A DNA stretch of 64,000 nt, taken from assembly GCF_027706845.1 (NCBI RefSeq), contig NZ_JAQGCZ010000003.1:620001-684000 (forward strand), in the 5' to 3' direction. Below, piece by piece: positions 47,608-56,240 of the stretch. This stretch comes from Mycolicibacterium sp. BiH015. GTDB lineage: Bacteria; Actinomycetota; Actinomycetes; Mycobacteriales; Mycobacteriaceae. How positions within the stretch are numbered: position 1 is the stretch's first letter; every line of letters begins with the position of its first letter. Both the position numbers and the translations under genes were made by a program. The notes under the pieces were generated by a model. It had not been told where the DNA came from and searched no databases. It saw only the letters and a list, made by a program, of their open reading frames with translations.

Positions 47608-47879
47608 GCGTCGTCCTCGGCGCGGCGTGGTTCTTCGCGATCGCCGGGATTGTGCTGGGGATCGCGGCGCTGGTCGTATTCCATCAGCCGCTGCTCGCGC
47701 TGCGGGTGACGCTCGAGTTGCTCACCGCGGCCGGGCTGTTGCGGCTGAGCGTCGATTCGTCGTGGGCCGCGATCGCGGTGACGGCGGTGCTGATCGTGGT
47801 ACGCCGCACCATCACCCGCAGCTTGATCGCCGACCTCACCGCCACCGCGCCGCCGTGGCGGGCGCGGCGGAGCGCCTAA
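47604..47879 (+). CDS. Small membrane protein at the end of the glu operon
   Basis: A 91-residue protein with three hydrophobic helices and a basic C-terminus ([25 protein letters not shown] split). No family is recognised. Its GTG overlaps the DUF1622 stop (GTGA), so the two are coupled. Its end overlaps recX by 4 bases. Confidence 0.65.
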   Translation: MSVVLGAAWFFAIAGIVLGIAALVVFHQPLLALRVTLELLTAAGLLRLSVDSSWAAIAVTAVLIVVRRTITRSLIADLTATAPPWRARRSA

Positions 47880-48454
47880 ACCCGGCGCCGTTCCCGCTCG
47901 TTGGCCAGTTCCGCGGTGACGACGTCGAGCGCCATCGTCTGGTGATAGCCCCGCCGGGCCAGCATCCCGACCAGCCTGCGCGCCACCTTGTTCTCCGCGT
48001 CCCGGTCGCCGGGATCGCCGAGCTTCTCGCGGCGTAGTTTGTCGCGGACCAGCTGCTCGGCGCGGGTACGTTCGGCACCAGCGTCGATGCCCGCCAGCGC
48101 AGAGTCGATCACCTCGTTGTCCACGCCCTTGTTACGCAGCTCAGCAGCTAACGCGCGCTTGCCTTTTCCGGCATTCTGACGCCTGGAACGAACCCACTGT
48201 TCGGCGAAGTCCTCGTCGTCGACGAGACCGACCTGCGCCAGCCGGTCGAGGACGGCGAGGCTGACATCGTCGGGGTATCCCCGCTTGGCCAACTGCGCCT
48301 CGAGCTCGGCCCTCGTCCGGGCCCGCGCGGTGAGCAGGCGCAGGCACAGGGCCCGCGCCTGCTCGGCGCGCTTGTCGGAGTCCTCGGCGTGATCCGCGGC
48401 CCCGCCGGGGTCAGAAGTCGACGGGAGCGGGAAGAGCGCCATCGGCTGCGTCAT
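47876..48454 (-). CDS. recX: RecA regulator RecX
   Basis: A 192-residue regulator that binds RecA filaments and inhibits recombinase activity. The three tandem helical RecX repeats are visible, starting [23 protein letters not shown], with [20 protein letters not shown] and [18 protein letters not shown] split. It overlaps the 3' end of recA by 44 bases (or 32 if translation begins at the ATG at 48442), so it is cotranscribed with recA. Confidence 0.9.
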   Translation of the reverse strand: MTQPMALFPLPSTSDPGGAADHAEDSDKRAEQARALCLRLLTARARTRAELEAQLAKRGYPDDVSLAVLDRLAQVGLVDDEDFAEQWVRSRRQNAGKGKRALAAELRNKGVDNEVIDSALAGIDAGAERTRAEQLVRDKLRREKLGDPGDRDAENKVARRLVGMLARRGYHQTMALDVVTAELANERERRRV

Positions 48455-49463
48455 CGGTCAACTGGGCCCCGATCCCGAGCTTCTCCTTGATCTTCTTCTC
48501 GATCTCGTTTGCTACATCGACGTTCTCCAGCAGGAAGTTTCGCGCGTTCTCCTTGCCCTGACCCAGCTGCTCACCGTCATAGGTGAACCAGGATCCGGAC
48601 TTGCGGATGAAGCCGTGCTCGACACCCATGTCGATGAGCGAGCCTTCCCTGCTGATGCCCTTGCCGTAGAGGATGTCGAACTCGGCCTGCTTGAACGGCG
48701 GCGACACCTTGTTCTTGACGACCTTGACCCTGGTGCGGTTGCCGACCGCGTCGGTGCCGTCCTTGAGGGTCTCGATACGGCGGACGTCCATGCGGACCGA
48801 CGCGTAGAACTTCAGCGCCTTACCGCCCGTGGTCGTCTCGGGAGACCCGAACATCACGCCGATCTTCTCGCGGAGTTGGTTGATGAAGATGGCGGTGGTA
48901 CCCGAGTTGTTTAGCGCGCCGGTCATCTTCCGCAGCGCCTGGCTCATCAGGCGGGCCTGCAGGCCGACGTGACTGTCCCCCATCTCGCCTTCGATCTCGG
49001 CACGCGGCACCAGAGCTGCGACCGAGTCGATGACCAGGATGTCCAGTGCGCCGGACCGGATCAGCATGTCGGCGATCTCAAGCGCCTGCTCGCCGGTGTC
49101 GGGCTGGGAGACCAGCAGCGCGTCGGTGTCCACGCCGAGCTTCTTGGCGTAGTCGGGGTCCAGCGCGTGCTCGGCGTCGATGAAGGCGGCGATGCCGCCC
49201 GCGGCCTGGGCATTGGCGACGGCGTGCAGCGCAACGGTGGTCTTACCGGAGGATTCCGGACCGTAGATCTCGATGACGCGGCCACGGGGCAGCCCGCCGA
49301 TGCCGAGCGCGACATCGAGCGCGATCGAACCGGTCGGGATGACCGAGATCGGGGGGCGCACATCCTCGCCCAGCCTCATGACCGAGCCCTTGCCGAAGTT
49401 CTTGTCGATCTGTGCGAGCGCGAGCTCCAGGGCCTTCTCGCGATCGGGGGCTTGCGGTGCCAT
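48411..49463 (-). CDS. recA: Recombinase RecA (intein-free)
   Basis: The central recombinase and LexA co-protease. 350 residues with Walker A GPESSGKT (68-75), Walker [13 protein letters not shown], and loop L2 [18 protein letters not shown]. The frame is uninterrupted, unlike M. tuberculosis recA, which carries an intein. GGAGAGG is spaced before the ATG at 49463. Regulation: a RecA-NDp promoter and an upstream LexA box, both visible. Confidence 0.97.
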   Translation of the reverse strand: MAPQAPDREKALELALAQIDKNFGKGSVMRLGEDVRPPISVIPTGSIALDVALGIGGLPRGRVIEIYGPESSGKTTVALHAVANAQAAGGIAAFIDAEHALDPDYAKKLGVDTDALLVSQPDTGEQALEIADMLIRSGALDILVIDSVAALVPRAEIEGEMGDSHVGLQARLMSQALRKMTGALNNSGTTAIFINQLREKIGVMFGSPETTTGGKALKFYASVRMDVRRIETLKDGTDAVGNRTRVKVVKNKVSPPFKQAEFDILYGKGISREGSLIDMGVEHGFIRKSGSWFTYDGEQLGQGKENARNFLLENVDVANEIEKKIKEKLGIGAQLTDDAADGALPAPVDF

Positions 49464-49516
49464 GGTGATACCTCTCCGGTAGTCGTTGTTGACCGGTTCT
49501 CGGTCGGTTGGCCGTG

Positions 49517-49539
49517 ACGCTAGGCGAGGCCACCGACAA
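49517..49539 (-). promoter_or_regulatory. RecA-NDp (PafBC) promoter of recA
   Basis: Minus strand TTGTCGGTG (49531-49539), eight bases, TAGCGT (49517-49522): exact fit to tTGTCRGTG-N8-TANNNT. It lies about 55-75 bases upstream of recA and matches the known LexA-independent recA P1 promoter type. Confidence 0.85.
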
Positions 49540-49581
49540 GTCCTGTTTGCGATGACTGCGGTCGAACTCCACCCACAGTAG

Positions 49582-49597
49582 ACGAACACGTGTTCGA
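49582..49597. promoter_or_regulatory. LexA (SOS) box upstream of recA
   Basis: ACGAACACGTGTTCGA matches the SOS consensus at all but the first base. It is upstream of the RecA-NDp promoter, as with the P2 promoter of M. tuberculosis recA. It also lies 35 bases upstream of the divergent hydrolase. Confidence 0.8.
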
Positions 49598-49619
49598 TTC
49601 AAGCGGACACGCCGACGAC

Positions 49620-49625
49620 TAGTGT
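49620..49625 (+). promoter_or_regulatory. -10 hexamer TAGTGT for the hydrolase next to recA
   Basis: TAGTGT ends 7 bases before the ATG at 49633, without Shine-Dalgarno. The SOS box lies about 22 bases upstream of it, so LexA may also touch this promoter. Confidence 0.5.
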
Positions 49626-49632
49626 TTCGGCC

Positions 49633-50526
49633 ATGACGATGCGAGACGACATCCGGATCCCCGCGCAGGGTGAGCAGATCGCAGCCTATCTCTACCGGCC
49701 TGCGGGCACCGACCGTGCGGTTCCCTGCGTGGTGATGGCGCACGGCTTCAGCGGCACACGTGACGATGCGCTCCCCGGCTACGCCGAGGCCTTCCGCGAC
49801 GCCGGTTTCGCCGTGGTCCTGTTCGACTATCGCCATTTCGGCGCCTCCACCGGTGCACCCCGCCAGCTGCTGCACATCGGCAGGCAGCGCCAGGACTACC
49901 GGACCGTCATCGCGTGGGCCCGCCGCCTCGACGGCGTCGACGCCGACCGGATCGTCGCGTGGGGAACGTCGTTCAGCGGCGGCACCGTCCTCGCCGTCGC
50001 CGCCGAAGATCCCCGGCTCGCGGCGGTGATCGCCCAGGCGCCGATGACCGACGCCCTCGCCTCGGTACTCCAGGTGCCGCCGGCGACGGTCCCGCGGGTC
50101 ATCCTGGCCGCGGTCCGCGACCAGATCGGCGCCTGGCGGGGGCGTCCACCGCTGACCCTGCCCGCGGTCGGCGCTCCCGGCACCGTCGCCGCGATGACCT
50201 CACCGGAGGCCGAGCCCGGACTCCGGGCGGTCATCGGCCCGGAGTCGTTGTGGCGCAACGAGTTCGCAGCCCGCCTGATGCTGACATTTCCGTTCAACCG
50301 GCAGGGCCGCAAGGCCGCCCGCCTGCAGATGCCGGTGCTCTTCTGCGTCTGCGACCGTGACACCGTCACCCCGCCCGGCCCCACCGTCGCCGCGGCGCGG
50401 CGCGCACCGCGCGGCGAACTCCGTCACTATCCATACGGGCACTTCGACATCTACCACGACCCGCAGGCCAAGGCCGACCAGGTTGAGTTCCTCCAGCGCG
50501 TCACGGAGCGGCGGGTTCGGTCCTGA
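49633..50526 (+). CDS. Alpha/beta-fold hydrolase (dienelactone-hydrolase/acetylxylan-esterase-like)
   Basis: A 297-residue hydrolase: PCVVMAHGFSGTRDDALPGY, VLFDYRHFGASTG, nucleophile elbow GTSFSGG (Ser after Thr-Ser), acid in CVCDRDTVTPP, His in YPYGHFDIYHD. The triad looks complete; substrate unknown. It diverges from recA, sharing the upstream region with a LexA box. The 3' end overlaps the OsmC gene by 26 bases. Confidence 0.82.
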   Translation: MTMRDDIRIPAQGEQIAAYLYRPAGTDRAVPCVVMAHGFSGTRDDALPGYAEAFRDAGFAVVLFDYRHFGASTGAPRQLLHIGRQRQDYRTVIAWARRLDGVDADRIVAWGTSFSGGTVLAVAAEDPRLAAVIAQAPMTDALASVLQVPPATVPRVILAAVRDQIGAWRGRPPLTLPAVGAPGTVAAMTSPEAEPGLRAVIGPESLWRNEFAARLMLTFPFNRQGRKAARLQMPVLFCVCDRDTVTPPGPTVAAARRAPRGELRHYPYGHFDIYHDPQAKADQVEFLQRVTERRVRS

Positions 50527-50980
50527 TCGTGACGTGGTGGTGGATCGGCGTCTTCACCGACCGCGCGATGAAGCAGTAGTCGCCGACCCGATCGTGCAGG
50601 CGCTCCGCGAGTTCCGCGTCGGAACCGGGGGCGACGGTCACCACGGGATTCAAGGTGACGCTCTCGAATTGCCCCGCGCCACCACGCTCTTCGACCATGA
50701 CGGCCTCGGGTCTGTCGCGATAGTCGGTGACCGTGACGCCCGCGCCCGCGGCGAGGGCCAGGTACCACAGCATGTGGCACTGGGCGATGGACGCGACGTA
50801 GAGCTGCTCGGGATTCCATCGGGTCGGATCCCCGCGGAACGCCGGATCCGACGAACCGTCGATCGGATGATGTCCGTCGGCGCCGACCACGTGATCCCGG
50901 GAGTACAAGCGCGCGTTCTGCGTGCCGGTCCCCTGGTTCCCGGTCCAGGTGAGGACGACCTCGTAGCTGTGCCGGGTCAT
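50501..50980 (-). CDS. OsmC-family peroxidase-like protein
   Basis: A 159-residue protein of the OsmC/Ohr fold. Two reactive cysteines are seen, Cys68 (SIAQCHMLWYL) and Cys136 (DYCFIARSV), the usual pair for thiol-dependent hydroperoxide reduction. It lies 7 bases downstream of the DUF3046 gene, on the same strand. Confidence 0.85.
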   Translation of the reverse strand: MTRHSYEVVLTWTGNQGTGTQNARLYSRDHVVGADGHHPIDGSSDPAFRGDPTRWNPEQLYVASIAQCHMLWYLALAAGAGVTVTDYRDRPEAVMVEERGGAGQFESVTLNPVVTVAPGSDAELAERLHDRVGDYCFIARSVKTPIHHHVTIRTEPAAP

Positions 50981-50987
50981 CGGCGCC

Positions 50988-51182
50988 TCACCACTGATCG
51001 CGCGGCACGTCGAAGTCCGCGCACAGGGCCCGCCATACCTCGCGCGGCTCGACCCCGTCCTCGATGGCCTGCGCGGCAGTGCGACCGCCGATGCTGGTCA
51101 GCACGTGGTCCATCAGCATCGAGGACGCGCGCACCGCGCCGAACTGTCCCTCGACCAGTTCCTGGAATTCCGTGAGCCGCAC
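50988..51182 (-). CDS. DUF3046 small protein (Rv2738c type)
   Basis: A 64-residue acidic protein with the DUF3046 pattern MRLTEFQELVEGQFG and EDGVEPREVWRALCADFDVP. Known in M. tuberculosis just upstream of recA; function unknown. Start GTG 51182. A TAGGTT hexamer (51189-51194) ends 6 bases upstream, overlapping the glycosyltransferase stop; it could be leaderless. Confidence 0.82.
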   Translation of the reverse strand: MRLTEFQELVEGQFGAVRASSMLMDHVLTSIGGRTAAQAIEDGVEPREVWRALCADFDVPRDQW

Positions 51183-51191
51183 GCAACCAAC

Positions 51192-52364
51192 CTACGCCGA
51201 GGCGCCCAGCGCGTCATGGCACACCAGTACCGGATCTGCCACGCCTGCCACGCTGGCGCCGGCCCGCGCCGCGGCCTGCCGATGGCGCGCCGAACCGAGC
51301 ACATCGTGCACCGCCGCGGCCAGCGCATCGGCGGTCAGCGGACGGACCAGCTGCGCACTGCCTTGTCGCACAAGCCGATTGGCAATCTCCCATTGATCGC
51401 CGCCGCCGGGGACGACGACCATCGGGACACCGGCGAGCAATGACTTGGCGACGGTCCCGTGGCCGCCGCCGCAGATGAGCAGATCAGCTCGTGACAGCAG
51501 CTCGTCCTGGCGCCCCAGCCCGATCACCGCCCACGGCGGGACATCGACGCCGGAGTCGTCCAACTGCGACACCGCCACGCGGGCACCCTCGGGAAGCACC
51601 TCGCCGGGCACCAACGTGCTCAGCGCCAACTCGACGAGTCCGCCCGCACCGGTCATCGCGGTGGACGGGGCCACGACGACGACGGGACCGTCGCCGTCGG
51701 GCAGCGTCAGCACCTCGGTGGTCGGTTCGAAGTGCAGCGGTCCGACCACGACGGCTTCCTTCGGCCAGTCCGGGCGCGGCACCTCGAGCGCGGGCAGCGT
51801 GGCGATGAGCCGGCGCACCGGCCCGGGGTCCTCGGCAGGCAGCCCGATCGCGACCCGGGCCTCGGCGCGCTGGCGCAGCCCGGCACGCCACGATCGCGCG
51901 CTCAACGCCCGCAGCACCGCGTCGCGCAGCCGGCCGCGGACGCCCACACCGGGAGCCAATCCGCTGCCCACCGGCGGGAGGCCCTTCGACGGGCGGTAGA
52001 GCGGATGGGTGTTCAGCTCCACCCACGGGATGCCGAGCAGATCGGCAGCCAGCCCGCCGCAGGCGGTGATCGAATCGGACACCACCAGGTCGGGCCGCAG
52101 GGCACCGATCCGGGACCGATTGAGCACGGCCATCCGCGCGGCACGCTGGTGGATCTTCGCCCCGGCGTCGGCGTCGTCATCGAACGCGGTCGGGTCGAGG
52201 CCGTCCAGCTCGATCGCATCGAAGCCCTCAGCGAGGGCTACGTCGAGCCATTTGGTGCCGGTGAGCAGGGTCGGACTGTCCCCCGCGGCCAGGAATCTCT
52301 GGCAGAGCGCGATCGCCGGGAAGGCGTGTCCCGGGTCGGGTCCGGCGACCACGGCAACGCGCAT
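51192..52364 (-). CDS. Glycosyltransferase-like protein, MGT/GT1 fold (Rv2739c type)
   Basis: A 390-residue GT-B protein. The N-terminal half starts MRVAVVAGPDPGHAFPAIAL; the C-terminal nucleotide-sugar region has ADLLICGGGHGTVAKSLLAGVPMVVVPGGGDQWEIANRL split, the GT1 signature. Donor and acceptor unknown. ATG 52364 is chosen over the longer frame without similarity. Confidence 0.85.
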   Translation of the reverse strand: MRVAVVAGPDPGHAFPAIALCQRFLAAGDSPTLLTGTKWLDVALAEGFDAIELDGLDPTAFDDDADAGAKIHQRAARMAVLNRSRIGALRPDLVVSDSITACGGLAADLLGIPWVELNTHPLYRPSKGLPPVGSGLAPGVGVRGRLRDAVLRALSARSWRAGLRQRAEARVAIGLPAEDPGPVRRLIATLPALEVPRPDWPKEAVVVGPLHFEPTTEVLTLPDGDGPVVVVAPSTAMTGAGGLVELALSTLVPGEVLPEGARVAVSQLDDSGVDVPPWAVIGLGRQDELLSRADLLICGGGHGTVAKSLLAGVPMVVVPGGGDQWEIANRLVRQGSAQLVRPLTADALAAAVHDVLGSARHRQAAARAGASVAGVADPVLVCHDALGASA

Positions 52365-52393
52365 GCGGGCTACCCTGCCACAGCCCCGGTGGC

Positions 52394-52399
52394 TAGGCT
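52394..52399 (+). promoter_or_regulatory. -10 hexamer TAGGCT for the EphG-like gene
   Basis: TAGGCT ends 8 bases before the ATG at 52408 with no Shine-Dalgarno, suggesting a leaderless transcript. Confidence 0.5.
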
Positions 52400-52407
52400 C
52401 GGGCGAT

Positions 52408-52860
52408 ATGACTGACGAGGCACTCCCCACCGCCACCACAGCGATCGCCGACAAGGCCGACGTCGTCCAGAGGTTCCTCTACGCCCTCGAGGACAACGAC
52501 TTCGCCACGTTCGAAGAGCTCGCCGCTCCGGATCTGGTCTGGCAGAACGTCGGACTGCCCTCTATCCGCGGGCGTGCCAGGATCCTGGCGATGCTGCGCC
52601 GCGCCGAGGGCAAAGGCGGCTTCGCGGTGAAATTCCACCGCGTCGCCACCCAGGGTGACACGGTGCTCACCGAGCGCACGGACGCGATCATCCTGGGACC
52701 GCTACGCCTGCAGTTCTGGGTGTGCGGACGGTTCGATTTCAACGAGGCCGGCCAGATCACTTTGTGGCGGGACTACTTCGACCTGTTCGACTTCATGGTC
52801 AAGGCACCGTTGCGCGCGCTGCCCGGCCTCTTCGCGCCGGCGCTTCGCCCGAAGTTCTGA
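52408..52860 (+). CDS. ephG: Limonene-epoxide-hydrolase-like protein EphG
   Basis: A 150-residue protein of the SnoaL/limonene-1,2-epoxide hydrolase fold: VVQRFLYALEDNDFATFEEL, RARILAMLRRAEG and CGRFDF followed by TLWRDYFDL, giving the Arg-Asp and second Asp expected of the LEH active site. M. tuberculosis Rv2740 (EphG) hydrolyses sterol and fatty epoxides; same role inferred. Confidence 0.88.
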   Translation: MTDEALPTATTAIADKADVVQRFLYALEDNDFATFEELAAPDLVWQNVGLPSIRGRARILAMLRRAEGKGGFAVKFHRVATQGDTVLTERTDAIILGPLRLQFWVCGRFDFNEAGQITLWRDYFDLFDFMVKAPLRALPGLFAPALRPKF

Positions 52861-52951
52861 CGCCGCGGCGCCCTGCCCACGCACCGAATGCACGCATTGT
52901 GCTGAAATTTCGGCGAAATCCGTCAGAAAGCGTGCACTCGGCGGACGTTGT

Positions 52952-53770
52952 TCAGGCCCCGCGGAGCCGACCCAACTCGTCGAACGCCTGCGCCCAGCCC
53001 GTCAGCCGGTCGGTGGCCATCCCGAGCTGGTCACGGTAGCGCCGCTGCGACATCGGCGAACTCGACAGCGATCCCGAGTTCGCGGCGGACACCAGTTGTG
53101 CTGCCGCGGAGACCATCTCGTTGTACTGGTGGGCACCGCGGTCGAGCTGGGTGGTGAACGCGGTGATCGTCGGCGTCAGGTAAGCCCGCGACTGCGGGGA
53201 GGACTTGACAGCCTTCTCCATCGACACGACCTCCGAGGCCGTCGCGGCCATGGTGGCCGCGGTCTGCTCGGCGGCGACCCGCAGTTCGAGGAGCTCGCCG
53301 GGGGGCAGCATCTGGCCGCGCTCGAGAATGCCCAACAGCGAGATGAATCCGCGCTCAGACGCGGCCAGCGAGGCCATCGGCCGGCGCGCCGCCGATCCCC
53401 ACGGGGGAAGCCGACGCAAGCCGTGAGTCCGCTGCGGTGGCAACGGTTCTCCGCGCAGCCAGCGGTACCGCAGAAATGCCAGCGTGGCCAGGAATGCGGC
53501 GCCGACGGCGATCGGCGACGGGATGAACAGCGCCCACACCGGGGTACTCCACGACGCCAGCAGCGCCGTCACACCCACCCAGAAGACCGCGGACACGGTG
53601 AAGAACCAGCCGAGCCGCAGCGCCCAGCGCCGCTTGCGCAGCAGCTTGGCGCGCGGATCGGCCGCCGCGTTGAGCTTCTCGGCCACCATGTCCGACCATT
53701 CCGCGGCGGTGTCGATGCCGCGCTGGGCCATCGAACGCCAGGCTTCGGGTCTTCCGGTCCGAGAACTCAC
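52952..53770 (-). CDS. Rv2743c-type membrane partner of the PspA-like protein
   Basis: A 272-residue protein with two hydrophobic helices (about 57-78 and 81-103) and a helical soluble C-terminal domain. In mycobacteria it acts with the PspA homologue and ClgR to protect the envelope. GTG at 53770 follows GGGAG; it is 16 bases downstream of the PspA-like gene. Confidence 0.82.
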   Translation of the reverse strand: MSSRTGRPEAWRSMAQRGIDTAAEWSDMVAEKLNAAADPRAKLLRKRRWALRLGWFFTVSAVFWVGVTALLASWSTPVWALFIPSPIAVGAAFLATLAFLRYRWLRGEPLPPQRTHGLRRLPPWGSAARRPMASLAASERGFISLLGILERGQMLPPGELLELRVAAEQTAATMAATASEVVSMEKAVKSSPQSRAYLTPTITAFTTQLDRGAHQYNEMVSAAAQLVSAANSGSLSSSPMSQRRYRDQLGMATDRLTGWAQAFDELGRLRGA

Positions 53771-53786
53771 GATCAACTCCCGTAAG

Positions 53787-54611
53787 TTATTGCGACAGCG
53801 GGTTTTCCGGTGTCGGGTTGGCGTTTGCGGCCGGGGTGGCCGGGGCCTGGTTGGGTGTGGCCGCAGCGGGCCCGCCGGTGGGCAACTGCTCTCCGCGCAT
53901 CGAGGCCCGGATCTGCTCCAGGCGGGAATGTCCCGCCATCTGGACGCTGGCCTGCTGCACTTCGAGCATCCGGCCCTGAACCGAGTTCTGCGCCAGCTCG
54001 GCGGAACCGATCGCGTTGGCGTAGCGGCGCTCGATCTTGTCCCGCACCTCGTCGAGGCTGGGCGTATTGCCCGGCGCGGCAAGCTCACTCATCGACCGCA
54101 GCGACGCACTGACCTGTTCCTGCATCTTCGCCTGCTCCAGCTGCGAAAGCAGCTTCGTGCGCTCGGCGATCTTCTGCTGCAGCATCATCGCGTTCTGCTC
54201 GACGGCCTTCTTCGCCTGGCCCGCGGCCTGCAACGCCTGATCGTGCAGGCCCTTGAGGTCTTCGACGCTCTGCTCTGCGGTGACCAGCTGCGCGGCGAAC
54301 GCCTCGGCGGCGTTGTTGTACTCGGTGGCTTTGTTGGCGTCACCGGCGGCGACGGCCTGGTCGGCCAGGGTCAGGGCCTGGCGGACGTTGACCTGGAGCT
54401 TCTCGATGTCGGCGAGCTGTCGGTTGAGCCGCATCTCCAACTGCCGCTGATTGCCGATCACCTGCGCGGCCTGCTGGGTCAGCGCTTGATGCTGACGCTG
54501 GGCTTCCTCGATCGCCTGCTGGATCTGCACCTTCGGGTCGGCGTACTCGTCGACCTTGGAGCTGAACAGCGCCATGAGGTACTTCCACGCCTTGGTGAAC
54601 GGATTGGCCAT
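53787..54611 (-). CDS. pspA: PspA/IM30-family 35 kDa antigen homologue
   Basis: A 274-residue coiled-coil protein: [34 protein letters not shown] split; the N-terminal amphipathic helix and long heptad-rich middle are the PspA pattern, and the C-terminal 40 residues are Pro/Ala/Asn-rich. PspA-like proteins bind stressed membranes. Cotranscribed with clgR and the Rv2743c type in M. tuberculosis, here in the same order. Confidence 0.9.
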   Translation of the reverse strand: MANPFTKAWKYLMALFSSKVDEYADPKVQIQQAIEEAQRQHQALTQQAAQVIGNQRQLEMRLNRQLADIEKLQVNVRQALTLADQAVAAGDANKATEYNNAAEAFAAQLVTAEQSVEDLKGLHDQALQAAGQAKKAVEQNAMMLQQKIAERTKLLSQLEQAKMQEQVSASLRSMSELAAPGNTPSLDEVRDKIERRYANAIGSAELAQNSVQGRMLEVQQASVQMAGHSRLEQIRASMRGEQLPTGGPAAATPNQAPATPAANANPTPENPLSQ

Positions 54612-54735
54612 GACTTCATTCCGCCTTCGTGTCTGTCGAACCATGTCCTGATCGAGCCCGGTGGCTTACCGGCACGTGCTTAGACCCAACCTATCGGTTC
54701 CGCGCAGATCACCACACCCCTGACCGGTGAACCTG

Positions 54736-55056
54736 TCAGGCCACCGCCATGGAGACGACCTGCGGGATGACGACCTTGGTCGTGACGTCGATGTTCGCGG
54801 TGCCGGCAGCGGTGCGGGACTCCTCGAGGGCCAGCTCGTCCCCGGCGTCGGAAAGCACCCGCGACAACGGGACGTCCAACGCCGTGCAGATGGCGCTGAG
54901 CAGCTCGCTGGAGGCCTCTTTTCGGCCACGCTCGACCTCCGACAGATAGCCCAGGCTCACCCTGGCCGAATCGGACACCTCCCGCAAGGTGCGTCCCTGC
55001 TCGACTCGGGCGCGACGCAGCACGTCGCCGATCACCTCGCGCAGCAATGCCGTCAT
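54736..55056 (-). CDS. clgR: Transcriptional regulator ClgR
   Basis: A 106-residue Xre/Cro-type regulator with the HTH at about 10-65 ([21 protein letters not shown] split), known to activate clp protease, htrA-type and pspA genes. The C-terminus ends hydrophobic, VVSMAVA, which in other ClgR proteins acts as a ClpP degradation tag (inference). It is transcribed from a SigE-type promoter (55089-55116). GAGGAGG precedes the ATG. Confidence 0.93.
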   Translation of the reverse strand: MTALLREVIGDVLRRARVEQGRTLREVSDSARVSLGYLSEVERGRKEASSELLSAICTALDVPLSRVLSDAGDELALEESRTAAGTANIDVTTKVVIPQVVSMAVA

Positions 55057-55088
55057 CGCGTGTCCTCCTCGTCTCGACTATTCAGACC

Positions 55089-55116
55089 AACGCACGATGT
55101 CCCTGAGATGGTTCCC
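55089..55116 (-). promoter_or_regulatory. SigE-type ECF promoter of clgR
   Basis: Minus strand GGGAACCA (55109-55116), sixteen bases, CGTT (55089-55092): fits the SigE consensus gGGAACYA-N15-16-cGTT fully. clgR is SigE-dependent in M. tuberculosis. Confidence 0.8.
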
Positions 55117-55135
55117 GAACCTGCGCCGAAACTCC

Positions 55136-55624
55136 TCATTGCTGCTCGACGAGCCGGCGCAGCCGGTGCACCGCGGCGTGAACGGCACCCAACCGGATGT
55201 CCCAGCGACTGCCCTGCAGAGCCAACTCTGTGACGTCGGCCCCGCCGGGGCCGGCCAGGCCGAGGAACACCGTGCCCACCGCGTGACCCCCGTGGGGCTG
55301 CGGGCCTGCCACGCCGGTGAGGCCGACACCCCAGGTGGCGCCGCATCGGTTCCTGGCGCCCACGGCCAGCGCCCTGGCGGTGGGCTCCGCGACGGGGCCG
55401 AATTCCGTGAGAAGTTCGGGTGCGACGCCCGCCAGTTCGGCCTTCATCTCGACGGTGTAGGTGATCAGTCCCCCGCGCAGCACCGCGCTGGCTCCCGGGA
55501 CGCCGGCCAGCGTCGCCGCCAGCAGTCCCGCGCTCAGCGATTCCGCAGTCGCCACGGTCTGGTTGCGGACCGTCAGATCCGCGACCAGCGAGCGGGCCTC
55601 GTCATCGATCAGCGGGTCGTCCAC
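55136..55624 (-). CDS. CinA C-terminal domain (nicotinamide-nucleotide amidase-like)
   Basis: A 162-residue protein comprising only the CinA/PncC domain: TVATAESLSAGLLAATLAGVPGAS near residue 25 and GVGLTGVAGPQPHGGHAVGTVF. PncC deamidates NMN to NaMN. The GTG at 55624 overlaps the 3' end of pgsA3 by 23 bases, so the two are coupled. Confidence 0.85.
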   Translation of the reverse strand: MDDPLIDDEARSLVADLTVRNQTVATAESLSAGLLAATLAGVPGASAVLRGGLITYTVEMKAELAGVAPELLTEFGPVAEPTARALAVGARNRCGATWGVGLTGVAGPQPHGGHAVGTVFLGLAGPGGADVTELALQGSRWDIRLGAVHAAVHRLRRLVEQQ

Positions 55625-56198
55625 GCGAATCCCTGAACGCCGAGACGAAATAGTCGATTCCGGTGATCACGGTCAGCACCACCGCCGTGAGCATGATCAC
55701 CCAGGCACCGGTCAACCACGCGCCCGACAGCGGCAGCACGAACAGCCCGATGGCGACGGCCTGCACGAGTGTCTTGAGCTTCCCGCCGCGGCTGGCGGGG
55801 ATGACGCCGCGGCGCAACACCGCCAGGCGCAGCAAGGTCACTCCGAGTTCGCGGACGAGGATCACCGCGGTCACCCACCACGGCAGGTCGCCCAGCATCG
55901 AGAGTCCGATGAGTGCCGCGCCGATCAGCGCCTTGTCGGCGATCGGATCGGCGAGAGTGCCGAACTCGGTGACCATGCCGTAACTGCGGGCCAGAGCGCC
56001 GTCGAGGTGATCGGTGATGACGGCTACCGCGAATACAGCGAATGCGGCCACCCGCCAATATGTTTCGTGCCCATCACCGACGAACAAGAACACCAGAAAC
56101 ACGGGAACCAACACGAAACGTATGCCGGTGAGCATGTTTGCGAGGTTGGCCACGCGGGCGCGTGGAACCACTGGGTCTACATGTGGTTGGCCCGGCAC
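55602..56198 (-). CDS. pgsA3: CDP-diacylglycerol-glycerol-3-phosphate 3-phosphatidyltransferase (PgsA3 type)
   Basis: Makes phosphatidylglycerol phosphate. 198 residues with about six helices and a perfect CDP-alcohol phosphotransferase motif: D63..D66G..AR then G80..D84..D88 (DHLDGALARS followed by FGTLADPIADK). GTG 56198 is preceded 6 bases upstream by TATTCT (minus strand), suggesting leaderless transcription; longer starts overlap argA. It diverges from argA across 42 bases. Confidence 0.9.
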   Translation of the reverse strand: MPGQPHVDPVVPRARVANLANMLTGIRFVLVPVFLVFLFVGDGHETYWRVAAFAVFAVAVITDHLDGALARSYGMVTEFGTLADPIADKALIGAALIGLSMLGDLPWWVTAVILVRELGVTLLRLAVLRRGVIPASRGGKLKTLVQAVAIGLFVLPLSGAWLTGAWVIMLTAVVLTVITGIDYFVSAFRDSRGRPADR

Positions 56199-56204
56199 CG
56201 CCAC

Positions 56205-56233
56205 AGAATACTGGTTGCCGATGTGGATACCCT
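56205..56233. promoter_or_regulatory. Divergent -10 elements between pgsA3 and argA
   Basis: TATTCT (56205-56210, minus strand) ends 6 bases before the pgsA3 GTG; TACCCT (56228-56233, plus strand) ends 7 bases before the argA ATG. Both suit leaderless transcripts. Confidence 0.5.
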
Positions 56234-56240
56234 TCGGAGC

